In this document: piece after piece, positions 41,812 to 53,249 of the stretch
Layout of the letters: every line of letters begins with the position of its first letter
Position numbering within the stretch: the first letter of the stretch is position 1
Assembly: GCF_014356525.2 (NCBI RefSeq)
Contig: NC_052512.1
Location: 1,164,797 to 1,228,796, forward strand
Length of the DNA stretch: 64,000 nt
Reading direction: 5' to 3'
DNA from: Nilaparvata lugens
Lineage: Eukaryota; Arthropoda; Insecta; Hemiptera; Delphacidae
Translations under genes and position numbers: made by a program
Notes under the pieces: model-generated
Databases searched by the model: none
Told to the model about the DNA's origin: nothing
What the model saw: the letters and a program-made list of their open reading frames with translations, nothing else

Positions 41812-41913
41812 CTGGGTTGAAAGTTCTCAGTGGATACAGAAATGGCATCTGCTGAAACACTGTCAGCCTGGGAAGATGAAGGCGCTTCGAGCGATAAGGT
41901 TTGTTCTTCAATC
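41812..41913 (-). CDS. Candidate exon, Ser/Ala/Glu-rich
   Basis: This is flanked by ATTTCAG and GTAAAC on the minus strand. The open frame reads IEEQTLSLEAPSSSQADSVS and onward. It lies in line with the exon at 41253 and the YqaJ exons. No motif is visible, and it could equally be from an unrelated host gene. Confidence 0.35.
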
Positions 41914-42103
41914 CTGAAATGTTCAAAAATCACTTTGCAGACATTTTTTCATATATATAGTCTACATAATTTGCAATTTCTTCACACTCTTCTCACTGGT
42001 ACTTCATTTCCACAGGAATCACAATGATCAGGAGAGAAAAAAAGAGCTTACATTGAGCTATTTTTCTCCTAAATTTAGATAAGATTACAGAATTAAAATA
42101 GGT

Positions 42104-42203
42104 NNNNNNNNNNNNNNNNNNNNNNNNNNNNNNNNNNNNNNNNNNNNNNNNNNNNNNNNNNNNNNNNNNNNNNNNNNNNNNNNNNNNNNNNNNNNNNNNN
42201 NNN
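42104..42203. other. Assembly gap of 100 N
   Basis: Exactly 100 N. This is the conventional size for a gap of unknown length. The second copy of the 1.33-kb duplication begins at the first base after it. Confidence 0.99.
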
Positions 42204-43532
42204 GACAGAACAACATGACAAGCAATACTCCAAATCCACCAAAACCTAACTCGCACTCTCTCTGACAATCGCTATCTCTCTCTTCCAACCCCTGAGTTTG
42301 GAGAATCTATACAGCTGTGAGAGAGAAACGCGTTTGCGAATGATAGTTTCATGCTTTCCCCCTATCCCTGTCACCTCTTTCTAACTTCAGCCCATTGTAA
42401 TATTTTCTGTTGTAGAACGGTGTGCAGAAAGTCTCTTCGGGTTTGGAAGGCGCCTATTGCATGAATGAACTAGTAATTTATCTTTTTAACTAGTGTGAAT
42501 TTATTGTACTGTACTAAAATATCAAATAAATATTAGTCAGGTGATCGAGTCATTATTGCTATTTTCATATTGTAGGCTATATTTGTTTTTTTTAGCTTCG
42601 AAATACTAGCTTGAAAAATATTTATCTTACTAAAAGTATCAAATATAACTATGAAAATTATTCTCGTTCTTGTTTAGCATCTACAAACGCCTTCAACACA
42701 ACCTAGCTGAATCATTCAACTTCTAATAAAATTGATCTTATTGTGAATCTTCTCTTGCAAGACAATACTAGTCCAAAATCATATTTCTCAATGAGTAATA
42801 TTGTGGGTTGATCCAACAAAGCTTTATATAACAGTTGAAAAAAACAATAGAATATAGAAAAAAGTGGACCAGTGAACAAAATACATTCTACTTGTTAGGA
42901 AGTATAGAGAACACCATATTCGTATATATGAAATTAGTTGTAAGTTGTGATGATGACATACCTTGTTAGTAAAGTATCACAGACGTTACTCTCCACGTAA
43001 GAAACTATTTCGCGTTGAGGTGGTATCAATCTCATGGTTCAAAGCTGGTTGTAGACCAATTGAGGGGATGGTGGCACAATTGTAGCAAAATCAGAGGTGC
43101 CATCAAGGACGCTTTTTTAGATTTGACTCTAAGGTGGAAAGATGTTGATGGCCCAGATTTTTCTTCTCCTTTAGATTTCCTTTACAAAAAAAGAAAAGTT
43201 TATAGGTCTGATGTATTAATTCTCATTGAATTAAATTTTAAATGAATAAAGTTTGGGAAATAATTGAATCATAGTTAAAGAAATGCCTGGAAACGTTATG
43301 TTTGTATAGAAATAATATTATATAACTTTGAATGTGAATGTCTATTCCAAGTATCATTATTCAAATATGTGTTTTTTATATATAATGTATGTATTGGCTT
43401 ATTCGTTTTTTCAATTGTTATTTTATTTATCAAAAAATAACCGGTGGTTTGGTAGATACAAGGATATGGACCATAAAAAACTTCACTTCTTTTTATAGAG
43501 GGAATAATATTTACTATACTCGCTGATAATTT
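42204..43532 (+). repeat. 1.33-kb duplication, copy 2
   Basis: It starts at the gap edge and matches 39879-41224. Because it abuts a scaffold gap and differs by small indels, it may be an unmerged allele or contig end and not a genomic duplication. Confidence 0.9.
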
Positions 43533-43978
43533 TAGTCTATAAATTCAATTAGGTACATCGTAACAGTATGTTCTGAACAAAAATATTGTACAAAACCGAT
43601 TCTTGAAATATCTAGTCGCATTTGTATCCCTCACTATAAACATTACTTTTAAATAATAGTGTACTGTGAGTTTTGTAAGATCAATTCAAATTTTCCATGC
43701 TTTTCTATCACCCGGTTTCTCTCTGTACCTATCCATTCAGACATATATCTTGAATAATTATGCGAATAGCGTTGTCAATAACGTTGACGTTTGTTCATAT
43801 TAACAAACATAAAAAATACATAACGAGATACCTCTCTTGAGATAATACGAACTGAGAATATAATTATATTTACATAATACAATATTAATTATTCAAAGCA
43901 TGATTTGCTTCATATTATAGTAGCCTAAAGTACGTGACATTTTAATTTATCTAATTATATGAAATGAAATCAACTAAC

Positions 43979-44025
43979 CTTCTACGTCTGTTAGCATGAA
44001 ATTCTGGTGGTAGCCGCCTTTTCAT
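43979..44025 (-). CDS. Candidate first exon, basic (MKRRLPPEF)
   Basis: ATG at 44025 opens a short basic reading frame (MKRRLPPEFHANRRR) ending at a GTTAGT donor. It resembles the basic first exon of the MULE-YqaJ gene at 13032-13153 in style, and lies upstream of the other minus-strand exons. Another frame over the same bases is also open, so the call is weak. Confidence 0.25.
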
Positions 44026-44029
44026 TCTC

Positions 44030-45000
44030 CTGGCTGAAAGAACCAACTTCGTCTTTCCCTTCAACGTATTCTGAATCCATTTTACCGGCCGAAAATGCCA
44101 GAGAAACATATATACGGAAATCTAAATTATATGTGAAGTGGGTCTGGAAATACTATGTCCTAGGACTAGCCACAATCACTGTCAATATGACAAGTGAACA
44201 AGCTGAAGAACTAAGAAAAGTTGTGACCAGCCTGAACTCTAAGAATGAAGGCTGACTTGTGGGTGGGGTGGTGGGTGAGTGACTTGTGTGTTGGGGTGGA
44301 GGTGTCCTGAGTGACGTTTGGATGGGGTGGAGGGTAGGAGCGCATAAAAAATCTTAGAGATAAAACTTGTAAATATGATTCCGATGGAACCACTGTTTCG
44401 ATTTTCAAGCTGAAAAATGATAAAAATTTTTTATAATCAAATCTTCAAAATGACTACCTGTTTTTTTGGAAAAATGGATCCCTTTGAAATGAGAAATTTA
44501 TTTTTGTTTAAATAAAAATAAAAATAAATCGACATGGTAGCGGCATGGATATAGATATTACAAGAATAAATCATTTTTCAAACAAGTTTTACTCTAATAG
44601 TGAGCGAGTAATAGCATAAGGTATTTCGCATGATTTTAAAGCGCTACGTGGTGGCAATTTTTGAACTAGGGCCTGTGGTGTTTCGCCTTAAAAAACCACG
44701 ACCTGATTTTTATAATTATATCAAATATTTCATGCTCTACCGACTGATGCCAAGCAGGAGGCTAATCGTTATTTAAATATAAAGAATAACGTGACAAGTT
44801 CCTATAAGTGCCAAAACGTATCTTTCTTGTCAATGTACTCATTTCAACATTTCTACATTTGAAAAATGTTCATGATGCAATAAAATAGGTGGTGAATTAT
44901 TGAGATATAAGTGTGATGTCAATAAAATGAAAAGTTTCAATTTTTTAGTTTTCCAATCTAGTATTGTGTATGCCCAATTTTATACTTGTGGAAATACCTA
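44030..45000. other. No gene seen
   Basis: AT-rich DNA with a G/T-rich low-complexity stretch at about 44255-44335 (GGTGGGGTGG-type words). Confidence 0.5.
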
Positions 45001-45217
45001 TAGGCCTATCATTTCGGTCGGTGGAGCGGCGAGGTGAGGCGCGCAAGAGAGAGGATGGAAGGTCCGTGCACTACGATCGCAGCGCGGCAAGACGCCGTTC
45101 CTCGTCAAGTTCAGAGACTCTTCGGGATCCGCGCCGCGGTCCAAGTGCATGGAGGTACACTTGATCATATGTATCTTATTCGAGATCAAAAATTCTCCGC
45201 GCCACTCCACCGACCTA

Positions 45218-45710
45218 GTGCACGTTCTACTTTAAGGTACAAATATTTCTAATAATGGTAATAAATAGTAAAAAATGGATACCAAATATTGGCATCATTA
45301 GTTTGTTGAAATTCAGACATAGCCGCGCCGCGTCGCGCCGCTCCACCTTCATAGTGCACGCTCTACTTGAAGGTGCAAATGTTTTTAATAATGGTAAAAA
45401 ATGGATACTAAATATTGGCATCATTAGTTTGTTGAAATTCAGACATAGCCGCGCCGCGCCGCTCCACCGACGTAGTGCAAGCTCTACTTGAGGGTACAAC
45501 TACAAATGTTTTTAATGGTGGTACTAAATAGTACGAAATAGGTGCTAAATATTGGCATAGTTATTTTGTTGAAATTCAGACATAGCCGGTCCAGTGACAT
45601 GCCCATGGGCAGAGGTCATTGACCCCTGCTATTACATGCAATAACTCTGTAACCTTTGAGAAAGAAATTTTTATTGTTGGTACTAAATAGTACGAAATAG
45701 GTACTAATAT
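45218..45710 (+). repeat. Tandem repeat, unit of 120-135 bp, 3 to 4 copies
   Basis: Units start near 45218 (GTGCACGTTCTACTT), 45354 (GTGCACGCTCTACTTGAAGG) and 45475 (GTGCAAGCTCTACTTGAGGG), with a partial fourth to about 45710. Each carries AATATTGGCAT and, in three, TTGTTGAAATTCAGACATAG. GC-rich (CGCGCCGC) and AT-rich halves alternate. Confidence 0.85.
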
Positions 45711-45724
45711 TGGCATAATTGGAG

Positions 45725-45825
45725 ACAATGGCAAACTCTCTCGATCAGCTGTTTTCAACTGACAATGAAAAACTCTCTTGATCAACTGTTTTCAACTGAC
45801 GAAGGAAAACTCTCTCAGTCAGCTG
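45725..45825 (+). repeat. Short tandem repeat of about 38 bp, three copies
   Basis: AAACTCTCTCGATCAGCTG and TTTTCAACTGAC recur three times with small changes. Confidence 0.75.
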
Positions 45826-45829
45826 CTAC

Positions 45830-48600
45830 TCGGTTGATGAATATTATTACAGTACCTAATCATTTTTAAGTTCCCTCAGTGAGTTATCCTAAACATGAGT
45901 TCTAATCCAAATGATGATTTTCTTATCACAAACTCTATATTTCAAACTATATACTATATTTCAAACTTAATCAAAATCGTTAGAGCCGTTTTCGATCTCC
46001 ATCAGACATACAAACTAACAAACAGAAATTGAATATGATGATAAATACGTCTATAGTAACATCCATATGGGAACGTCTGTTATAGTAGACTGCACAAAAC
46101 TAATCCAATGTTAGTTGGAAGAGCTGAGTACCTCCTCACCCCTTACCATAAACTTTGCCAATTCTTCAGGTGTATTGTATTATGAAAATATCAATATTAA
46201 TTCTTACTTATAATCAGCTGCCTAGGAGGCCTAGGCCCCCCTCAAGAATCAGATAAATAATGATAATGCGGGTCTATCTACACGAATCCTTAGAGTCTCA
46301 TAATGATTTAATACTTTTCTTTATCAGCAGTAGTATAATTCCTTCTACAGTATCAACAATGTAGCAAAATTACCTTGAAAGTATGGATACGGGTACAGAG
46401 TAATAAATAATATATTTTTCTCTGTGGTATAGTTTGAATACAGAATGGGTACACTTATTGATCAGAGCACAATAAGTGAGTTATTGAATAAATTTCAATG
46501 TGAGAATTAACAAGTTGCAAGATGTCACAGTGAAAGCAAAAGAAAGGGCACAATCAGACAATCAAAAATGTTTGTAAAGGGTTGTTGAGAACTATGGGAA
46601 CAGCTTGTGTATCTTTAGCTTTCTAACTGAAAGTAATTTTCCAATTAAAATATGATCCCCAATGAAATTGTCATTGTAAAAGAAAAATTTATCTTTTTCC
46701 ATGATTTTTAAGAAATCTGTTTCAGTGTATTCCTACTCTAGGACCTCTCTGTAGACCCATATTTCTAATAAATATTCCATGATTGAATTCAATAACTAAT
46801 AATGTATACCTATGTTTGTATTGATACTTCAACCACATTTGTATAAAATTGGAAAAAATGAAGCATATAATAACATCTTCTAATGTAACATTTATGGGGA
46901 AAAACCCAGGTCCCTCTATCCTTTGGGGGTATTCTTCCCCTCCAATACCTCTTGGTTTTTGCCCCCCCCCCTTTAGCAGTTTGGTGAAATGGCACCACTG
47001 AAGTTGAATAAACACAACTTTAATTATTGTATGGTAATTGTATGGCAAGATTACGATACTTATGAGCTCTACTTAGAAATGGATTGTGAAACAAGATAAT
47101 TGTACTGGAATGTAATAAACTGTGATATTTTCATGATTTTATAAAAGCAATTAAGCCATTCATTTCAATCATTCAGAGAAAACTCAATAAGATGCTCATA
47201 TTATCTTCTCAAATCTTAATACATTAACAATACACTACCGGTAATTCACGTGTAAATAATACTGATGTGGTCGATTTCAATGAAATGTTCGTTTTCTTCT
47301 AAATGTCTATACTTGAGCATTCTGTTAATTTCGAACAGAGATCACTTTTACAAAGTTTTCTCAGATGATGCAGCAATCACTGAGGAATATCCAACACATA
47401 ACTCAATAATCCAGGAGAGAGTCATCTAAAATTAAAACTATTAGTGCAATATTGCTAAATTATTAGTGTTTTTCAATAAATTATTAATCCCATAAATGTC
47501 TCTCAATTAAATGATAAGTTATGGAGTTCCAAATATCATAATATTTTTCGCATTCCCATTTTTATTTTTTTTTATATTTGAATCGCTTCATTTGGGTCAC
47601 TCGTTGTTTAGTCGAATATAGTATTTGATAGTATTAATCAGGTATATCTATCACATAAATCTCTCTCAGCAGCTACTATATAAACTCTTAAAATAGGTTG
47701 CTAGGGAACGATAATGATAAGAATATGTGATGAATAATCTATCCTGTTCTAGGCGAGCAATATTTCTGTATCACAGATATTCAAAAATTTCAACACTAAA
47801 ATGTGAATATCTTTGAAACGGTTTGATATATTTATGAGCAATTTCCACCATCCATTGTCTCTTGAAATTCTTTATTATTTGAATCTTGTATTAAAACCTT
47901 CCCATAGAAAATTTTTGATTCAATGTGGCGGAATGAAGATGGCAGACCAAAATTATTTTGAAGCTACCTACAGAATTTTTTTTCAATTTGAATAAGAATC
48001 CCAGTGGAGCCCACTGTTATATTTTCTTTGGAAAAGGAACATTAAGCTGTTTTCCTATTAATATTACGCTGTAGGCCTACGTGAATCCATAGGACTTCAT
48101 AGGTTTCTCCGTATGGGTAAATGATTCAGAATCAGAATTCAAATTTTGTTAAATCAATAATACCAACGACATAGCAACTGCCATCACAATTTGTATCATT
48201 AATATTACGTGTATGCTACTGAAGGATAATAGTCAGGCAGACACACAGGAGCAAGTTATTTTGTCCCATGCAGTACTTTCAATGTTACTTTTATATCCTG
48301 AAAAAGGACGAAGAAGTGAGTAAAATATTTTTTTGTTCAACAAACTTGACCTGTAAAAAGGTTCGAAGAGTGTGTGTTCAAAATTTGAAGCTGATTAATC
48401 AACTCTTTCTAAAGTTATTGTAGTGCATTCAAACAAGAGTTGATAGTAATGAATATTATTGACACAAAGAAATTTACAAATCTAGGCATGGGAAAGTCAA
48501 ATTCAAGATAGGTTGTAGATAATTATGTCTGAAGCATTGTATGAAATAATAACAAAACCCTGAGGGGTTTTGAAGAAAGGAGAGCATTAGCACACAACCG
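45830..48600. other. AT-rich DNA, no gene seen
   Basis: There is no supported coding region. A word common in insect repeats (AAAATCGTTAGAGCCGTTTT) is at 45967-45986. A C run is at about 46962-46970. Confidence 0.5.
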
Positions 48601-48615
48601 GGTAAGATAGAGAGT

Positions 48616-48830
<215 letters not shown>

Positions 48831-49152
48831 GGAAGCAATAGAACTAAATAAGGTTGAGATAAGAGACAATGTCATGCAGGAGTATTGTCCAATGGTGGTC
48901 ACACACACACTTCTACAGTCACACTAAGTTCTAAAAAGAATATTTTAAAGAAAGTACAGTCTGTGCCAAAATTGAAACCAGTTTACTTCCAAGCCATTCT
49001 GACATAAGCGTCAACAGCTGATAGCGACAACCAGAGACTGTTTTCCAGGTAGAGGAATTAGTCACGGGCTCGCCCCGCCAAAACAAGACACTTCTTTTTC
49101 AGCACAAGAACGACAAAAGTAGCCACCGCCAAAACAAGACTGATTTTCAGTG

Positions 49153-49659
49153 CTAGGATGGATGTGTCTGACTTTGACGGTGGTGTATCTTGACATCACC
49201 CCGTTCATACACTTCATCTACATCTATTAACGGCGTTGATAAATAAATGAAACAAACTTCATGATCTTCTACACTACAAGCTGACGGTGGACGTGAAAAT
49301 ACATCAGCATGAGGAATCAAAACTCCTTTCTTATGTACAATTTGATAATTATATGCTGATAAAATAACAGCCCATCTCATCAGTCTGTATGAAGCCATTA
49401 CTGGAATTTTCTTATTCTCTCCAAATAGAGTTTTCAATGGTAAGTGATCGCTACAAATAGTAAATTTCCTACCCCACAAATATTTATGAAACTTTTTCAC
49501 TCCAAAAATAATAGCAAGCGCTTCCTTATCCAACTGTGAATAATTCCTTTGTGCTGGCGATAATGTCGCCGATTCAAAAGAAATCGGACGCTCCTCCCCA
49601 TCAATAATTTGACTAAAAACAGCACCAAAGTCAAACAAACTGGAATCTACAGATAACAC
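49153..49659 (-). pseudogene. Gypsy RNase H domain
   Basis: The frame has the retrotransposon RNase H pattern: DEERPISFESATLS-like start (here GEERPISFESATLSPAQRNY), LDKEALAIIFGVKKFHKYLW and CSDHLPLKTLF, ending near HADVFSR. It degrades the RNA strand during reverse transcription. It is followed by foreign sequence at about 49150, so the integrase is lost. Confidence 0.85.
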
Positions 49660-49762
49660 TTATTCTTTACTTGGATCGTAAATCGTGAGAAGTGAAGCTT
49701 CTGACAATGCAGTTTTACACTTTGAAAATGCAACCATACAGTCTGAATTTCAAAACCATGGT

Positions 49763-50341
49763 TCATCTTTGCGCATGGTTCATCTTATGAAATGGTTCTA
49801 AGATATTAGGACACATATGTACAAAATTACGATAATAATTATTGAACATGGAAACAAAAGCTTTCAACTGTGTTAAATTCTCAGGTTGCGGCATTGCCAA
49901 AATCTTTTCAATCTTAGAAGTAGACGGTACTCTACCGTTAGCTGACAATTCAAAACCCAAAAATACTAAAGATTTGACAAAAAACTCAGACTTTTGAATA
50001 TTTAACTTGACATTGTATTCTTCAAGGCGACTCAGTATCTTGTTCAAAGTTTCTTTACACGAATCAAGATATTTACCCCCTATCAAAATATCATCCAAAT
50101 AGGGAGAAACGTTATCGATTCCCACTAAAATTGACTCAATTACAGACTGAAATATCGCGCAAGCAGACGACAAACCAAAACATAAACGATTGAAGCGATA
50201 CAGACCCTTTATTGTATTTACAACTAATAAATCTCTGCTTGATTCATGAACTTCTAACTGTAAATAAGCTTCAGTTAAATCCAAACGACAAAATACAGTA
50301 CAACCGGTAAAATTATTGAAAATATCATCAGGAACCGGCAT
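49763..50341 (-). pseudogene. Gypsy reverse transcriptase domain
   Basis: Begins at MPVPDDIFNNFTGCTVFCRL. Motifs include LDLTEAYLQLEVHE, NRLCFGLSSACAIFQ and the catalytic YLDDILI, plus LGFELSANGRVPS. About 10 kDa of the usual N-terminal RT region before this point is missing. A frame break near 49760 separates it from RNase H. Confidence 0.88.
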
Positions 50342-50374
50342 TGGATTTTGATCTAGGTACTTTTAAATATTTAT

Positions 50375-50590
50375 TCAGTGTTTTTGATCGATTACAACAG
50401 CAGATAGCTCAGTATATACATCATTATAAACAACTTCTACCTTGCATGAACCAAGGACGTGTAGCAGATTATTATTAACACCCCTTATAGCTCCGAAATA
50501 AGGCACTAATTGTGACAACAACTGGAGCTCTTTTGCAATAGCTGAGCTTAAAATAGTAATTGAACTCCCGGTATCCACTAGAAAACGCAC
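50375..50590 (-). pseudogene. Gypsy aspartic protease
   Basis: MRFLVDTGSSITILS carries the DTGS active site of retropepsins. The 71-aa frame starts 4 bases after the gag stop and ends before the RT region. It processes the Gag-Pol polyprotein. Confidence 0.85.
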
Positions 50591-50593
50591 TCA

Positions 50594-51606
50594 TCAGCCA
50601 TTAATGACAATATTCACAAATAATGAATCACACTGACCTGATTGTGATGAATTGACTGACACATTGACTGTGGATTTGACATAATTTACTCTTTGCTGGT
50701 CACAACATTCAGCTGTGTGACCTGTACGTTGACACTTAAAACACATCCACTTATTAGCTGAACACTTATCAGGAGAATGCCTGGAGAAACAGTGACGGCA
50801 TCTTTTTCTCAGTCCCTTTTCTGACTGTTGAGAAGGCGACGGCGAACGACCCCTGGAGACCAATGGACCCGCTCGACCCAGAGATGAACCCCTCGGCGAA
50901 ATGGATGACGACTGACCAGAAACCGACCAGGAACGTGCAGGAGACCCCGACCTTGGTGATGAATCCCATCGGGACCGGTACGATGACGGCGACCGCTCAG
51001 GATAACCCTGCTGTGGTGACGAACCTTGCCTGGACTGGCGGGACAAGGAACGTGAAGATGTAGATGATACCATGAGAGTCTCTGTAGCATTACCAGCCAA
51101 GACCAAAGTGGACTTCTCAACCAATTCTATTTCTAATACTAGACGACAAGCAGTATCAAATTTCATGTCATCTGGCTCAGACAAAAGCCAACTCACCATT
51201 GACGTTTGTAGTAGGCCAGATACCAGTCTATTGCGTAAAGCCTGGTCACGAAAGCTTCCAAATTTACAGGTGGTGGCCAAGCTAAATATTGCTGAAATAT
51301 AGTCATGTAGCGACTCGCCTGCAAGCAGCTTCCGAGAATGAAATTTATATCGTTCTGGTATTACTTTACACACTGGTTTATATCGGTTTGTCAAAGCCTG
51401 TACGCACTGTTCATATGTGGCTGTTGCGATTTCGTCGGGAGACAATGCTGTTTTCAACTCCACATAGACAGACGGAGGAAGATTGACACAAAAGTGACCT
51501 TTTTTTACCTCATCCTTGAAACCTTCAATGCTAAAATATAGTTCGAGACGCTCCAAAAAGGGTCAAAGTCCTCCACACTGGGTTCGAAAACTGGAGGTTT
51601 GGACAT
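50594..51606 (-). pseudogene. Gypsy Gag with zinc knuckle
   Basis: Probable start ATG at 51606 (MSKPPVFEPS). A frame change near 51550 leads into the 320-aa frame 51556-50594. The capsid-like core includes CVQALTNRYKP and RKLLAGESLHDYI. A Ser/Arg/Pro-rich linker follows, then CRHCFSRHSPDKC and a CCHC knuckle CFKCQRTGHTAECC. Gag packages the RNA. Confidence 0.85.
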
Positions 51607-51858
51607 GTTGACACGAGACACATAAGTGAGGTTAGATTATAGTCTAAAACACATGCGAAGAAATTTGACCAAGTCCGGAAAACATAGTGCAAAACATGAT
51701 AACCGAAATCGAGACAAACATAGTTCAAACACGAATACAAAACACCAAACGAAAAACGTAACCACGACACAGTCCACAAATAAAGGTGCCAGAGTACATA
51801 ACCACAAAACAGGAACACGCGATGCACAACTTCACCATTAATTATCTCGTCGCCAAAT

Positions 51859-52050
51859 ATAATGTTTATATTTTAATATGATTATTTGAAGTACTCATTA
51901 ATAAAAGACTGTTAGACACTTGATTCTTTATTGACTTATTACTTTTAACTCACAAAAAGACTTTAAAAAACTAGACCGCCCGACTGGCTTAATACAAAGA
52001 CTTCACTCCATTGCTTTTCTGACGTCATGAGCAGGATGCTCAACACTACA
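51859..52050 (-). repeat. 5' LTR of the Gypsy element
   Basis: On the minus strand it begins TGTAGTGTTGAGCATCCTGC, carries AATAAAGA and ends next to TTGGCGACGAG (51846-51857), a primer-binding-site-like word. At about 190 bp it is short but normal for Gypsy. No matching 3' LTR is seen near 49 kb. Confidence 0.65.
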
Positions 52051-52078
52051 TGTTTAAATATATATTTAAAAAAAAAAT

Positions 52079-52143
52079 TTGGCCCAGACAAAATCTATCC
52101 GTGGGCCCAGATGTGGCCCACGGGCCATAGGTTGGAGAGCCCT
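52079..52143 (-). mobile_element. hAT-like transposon terminus
   Basis: On the minus strand it reads CAGGGCTCTCCAACCTATGG followed by CCCGTGGGCCACATCTGGGC, the typical CAGGG...CCAACC..GGCC end of hAT/Charlie-like elements. Only one end was found. Confidence 0.6.
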
Positions 52144-52266
52144 GACTTAGGCTATCAGCTCGTTTATTTATTCACAGACTAGCGGGTAACCCTTACTCTG
52201 CAAAGGTCTATTTGAAGCACAAATAGATTAAATTAAGACATAGAAAACTTGACGTACCGTACTGAA

Positions 52267-52668
52267 TTCTTGAAGATGAACTGAAAACAGGTCTATGATC
52301 ATCCTCGGTAAATTAAGAATATTTACGCAAAATTTCAAGTTAATCAGTTGAGTAGTTGAGACATGATGATGCGTCATTCGTGAATTTCCTATCCACTATG
52401 TGTATAAGCCAGTTTGTTCTTTTCTTCATTATGTTATAGATCAATTTATTCATTTATTATTTTGTAAACTTGACCTACTGAAGTCTTGAAGAACTCAAAA
52501 CAGGTCTATGATCATCCACGGTAAATTAAGAATATTTATGCAAAATTTCAAGTAAATCAGTTGAGTAGTGTTGATGATGCGTCATTCGTGAATCTCCTAT
52601 CCACTACGTGTATAAGCCAGTTCTTTCCTTTATCATAGATCAATTTATTAATCTCTAATTTTGTACAG
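52267..52668 (+). repeat. Tandem duplication of intron end (two units of about 200 bp)
   Basis: 52267-52468 and 52484-52668 share CAGGTCTATGATCATCC, GTAAATTAAGAATATTTA, TGATGATGCGTCATTCGTGA and GTGTATAAGCCAGTT. The second unit ends in the acceptor TTTTGTACAG used by the next exon. The first unit ends in TTATTTTGT without AG. Confidence 0.85.
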
Positions 52669-52923
52669 GGAAGTTTCACCTTGGACCCAACAAATGGGGG
52701 ATGACTCCGGCTTAGAGCGGAGTGTATCATCAACATCATCAATTTCATCCCTTGGAGGAGGAGGAGTAGGAGGAGGAGGAATAGAGTCAACAGTGACTAC
52801 AGACTCCACAGATGAAAACCACCAATTAGAAAATCACCATCAGAAATTCAGAGGTCACAGAGGAGGAGGAGGTGAAGGAGGAGGAGAAGGTCACCAAACC
52901 CTGATACATCCACCTAATAACAT
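52669..52923 (+). CDS. Probable internal exon of an unidentified host gene
   Basis: An acceptor (TTTTGTACAG) and donor (GTAAGTG) bound 255 bases that are open throughout and keep phase. The encoded segment begins EVSPWTQQMGDDSGLERS, is Ser-rich, then Gly-rich (GGGGVGGGG), with His/Gln and a second Gly/Glu run. This looks like a disordered linker. No family can be named. It is the best candidate for a normal host coding exon in the window; other exons must lie outside or be hidden. Confidence 0.55.
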
Positions 52924-53061
52924 GTAAGTGAAAGTAAAGATATATTCTCCTTCAAATTTAAATTCTTCTTCTATGAGGAGAATAATCTTTTATATTTTTT
53001 CCCAGTGTAATATCTGTCACCTCTTTGATCCAGTTATATTTTCTAAATGGAATTTTCCTAT

Positions 53062-53247
53062 AGGCTCAACTCACACTTAGGCGACTCAGGTGGAGAAGAG
53101 ACTGGACTCTAGTGGAGAGCATGTTTCCAAATGGTGACACTCAGACCAGTCGATTCTAGTCTCCGCGACGTCACCATTTGGAAACACATGCTCTCCACTA
53201 GAGTCGAGTCTCTTCTCCACCTGAGTCGCTAAGTATGAGTTGAGCCT
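53062..53247. mobile_element. Fold-back MITE, copy 1 (188-bp palindrome)
   Basis: AGGCTCAACTCACACTTAGG at the left is mirrored by the end TGAGTTGAGCCT. The arms also share GGTGGAGAAGAGACT and AGTGGAGAGCATG. Copies lie at 54925-55113, about 55195-55325 (truncated) and 55756-55935. Confidence 0.9.
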
Positions 53248-53249
53248 TA

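Larger units (their letters stand above)
49153..52050 (-). mobile_element. Truncated Gypsy-type LTR retrotransposon
   Basis: Reading on the minus strand, an LTR (about 52050-51859) is followed by a primer-binding-site-like TGGCGACGAG, gag, protease, reverse transcriptase and RNase H. It then stops before any integrase or 3' LTR. Gene order and sequence resemble K02A2.6-like Gypsy elements. Frameshifts separate the domains. Confidence 0.85.

Noticed and set aside
43015..43245. 76-codon plus-strand frame followed by AATAAAG
   Set aside because: The equivalent frame in copy 1 (about 40710-40931) is shifted by indels, and no homologue is recognised; kept only as a note under the duplication.
50769..51302. 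Other-frame ORFs across the Gypsy gag
   Set aside because: Shadows of gag; the zinc knuckle and capsid motifs are only in the minus-strand frame used.
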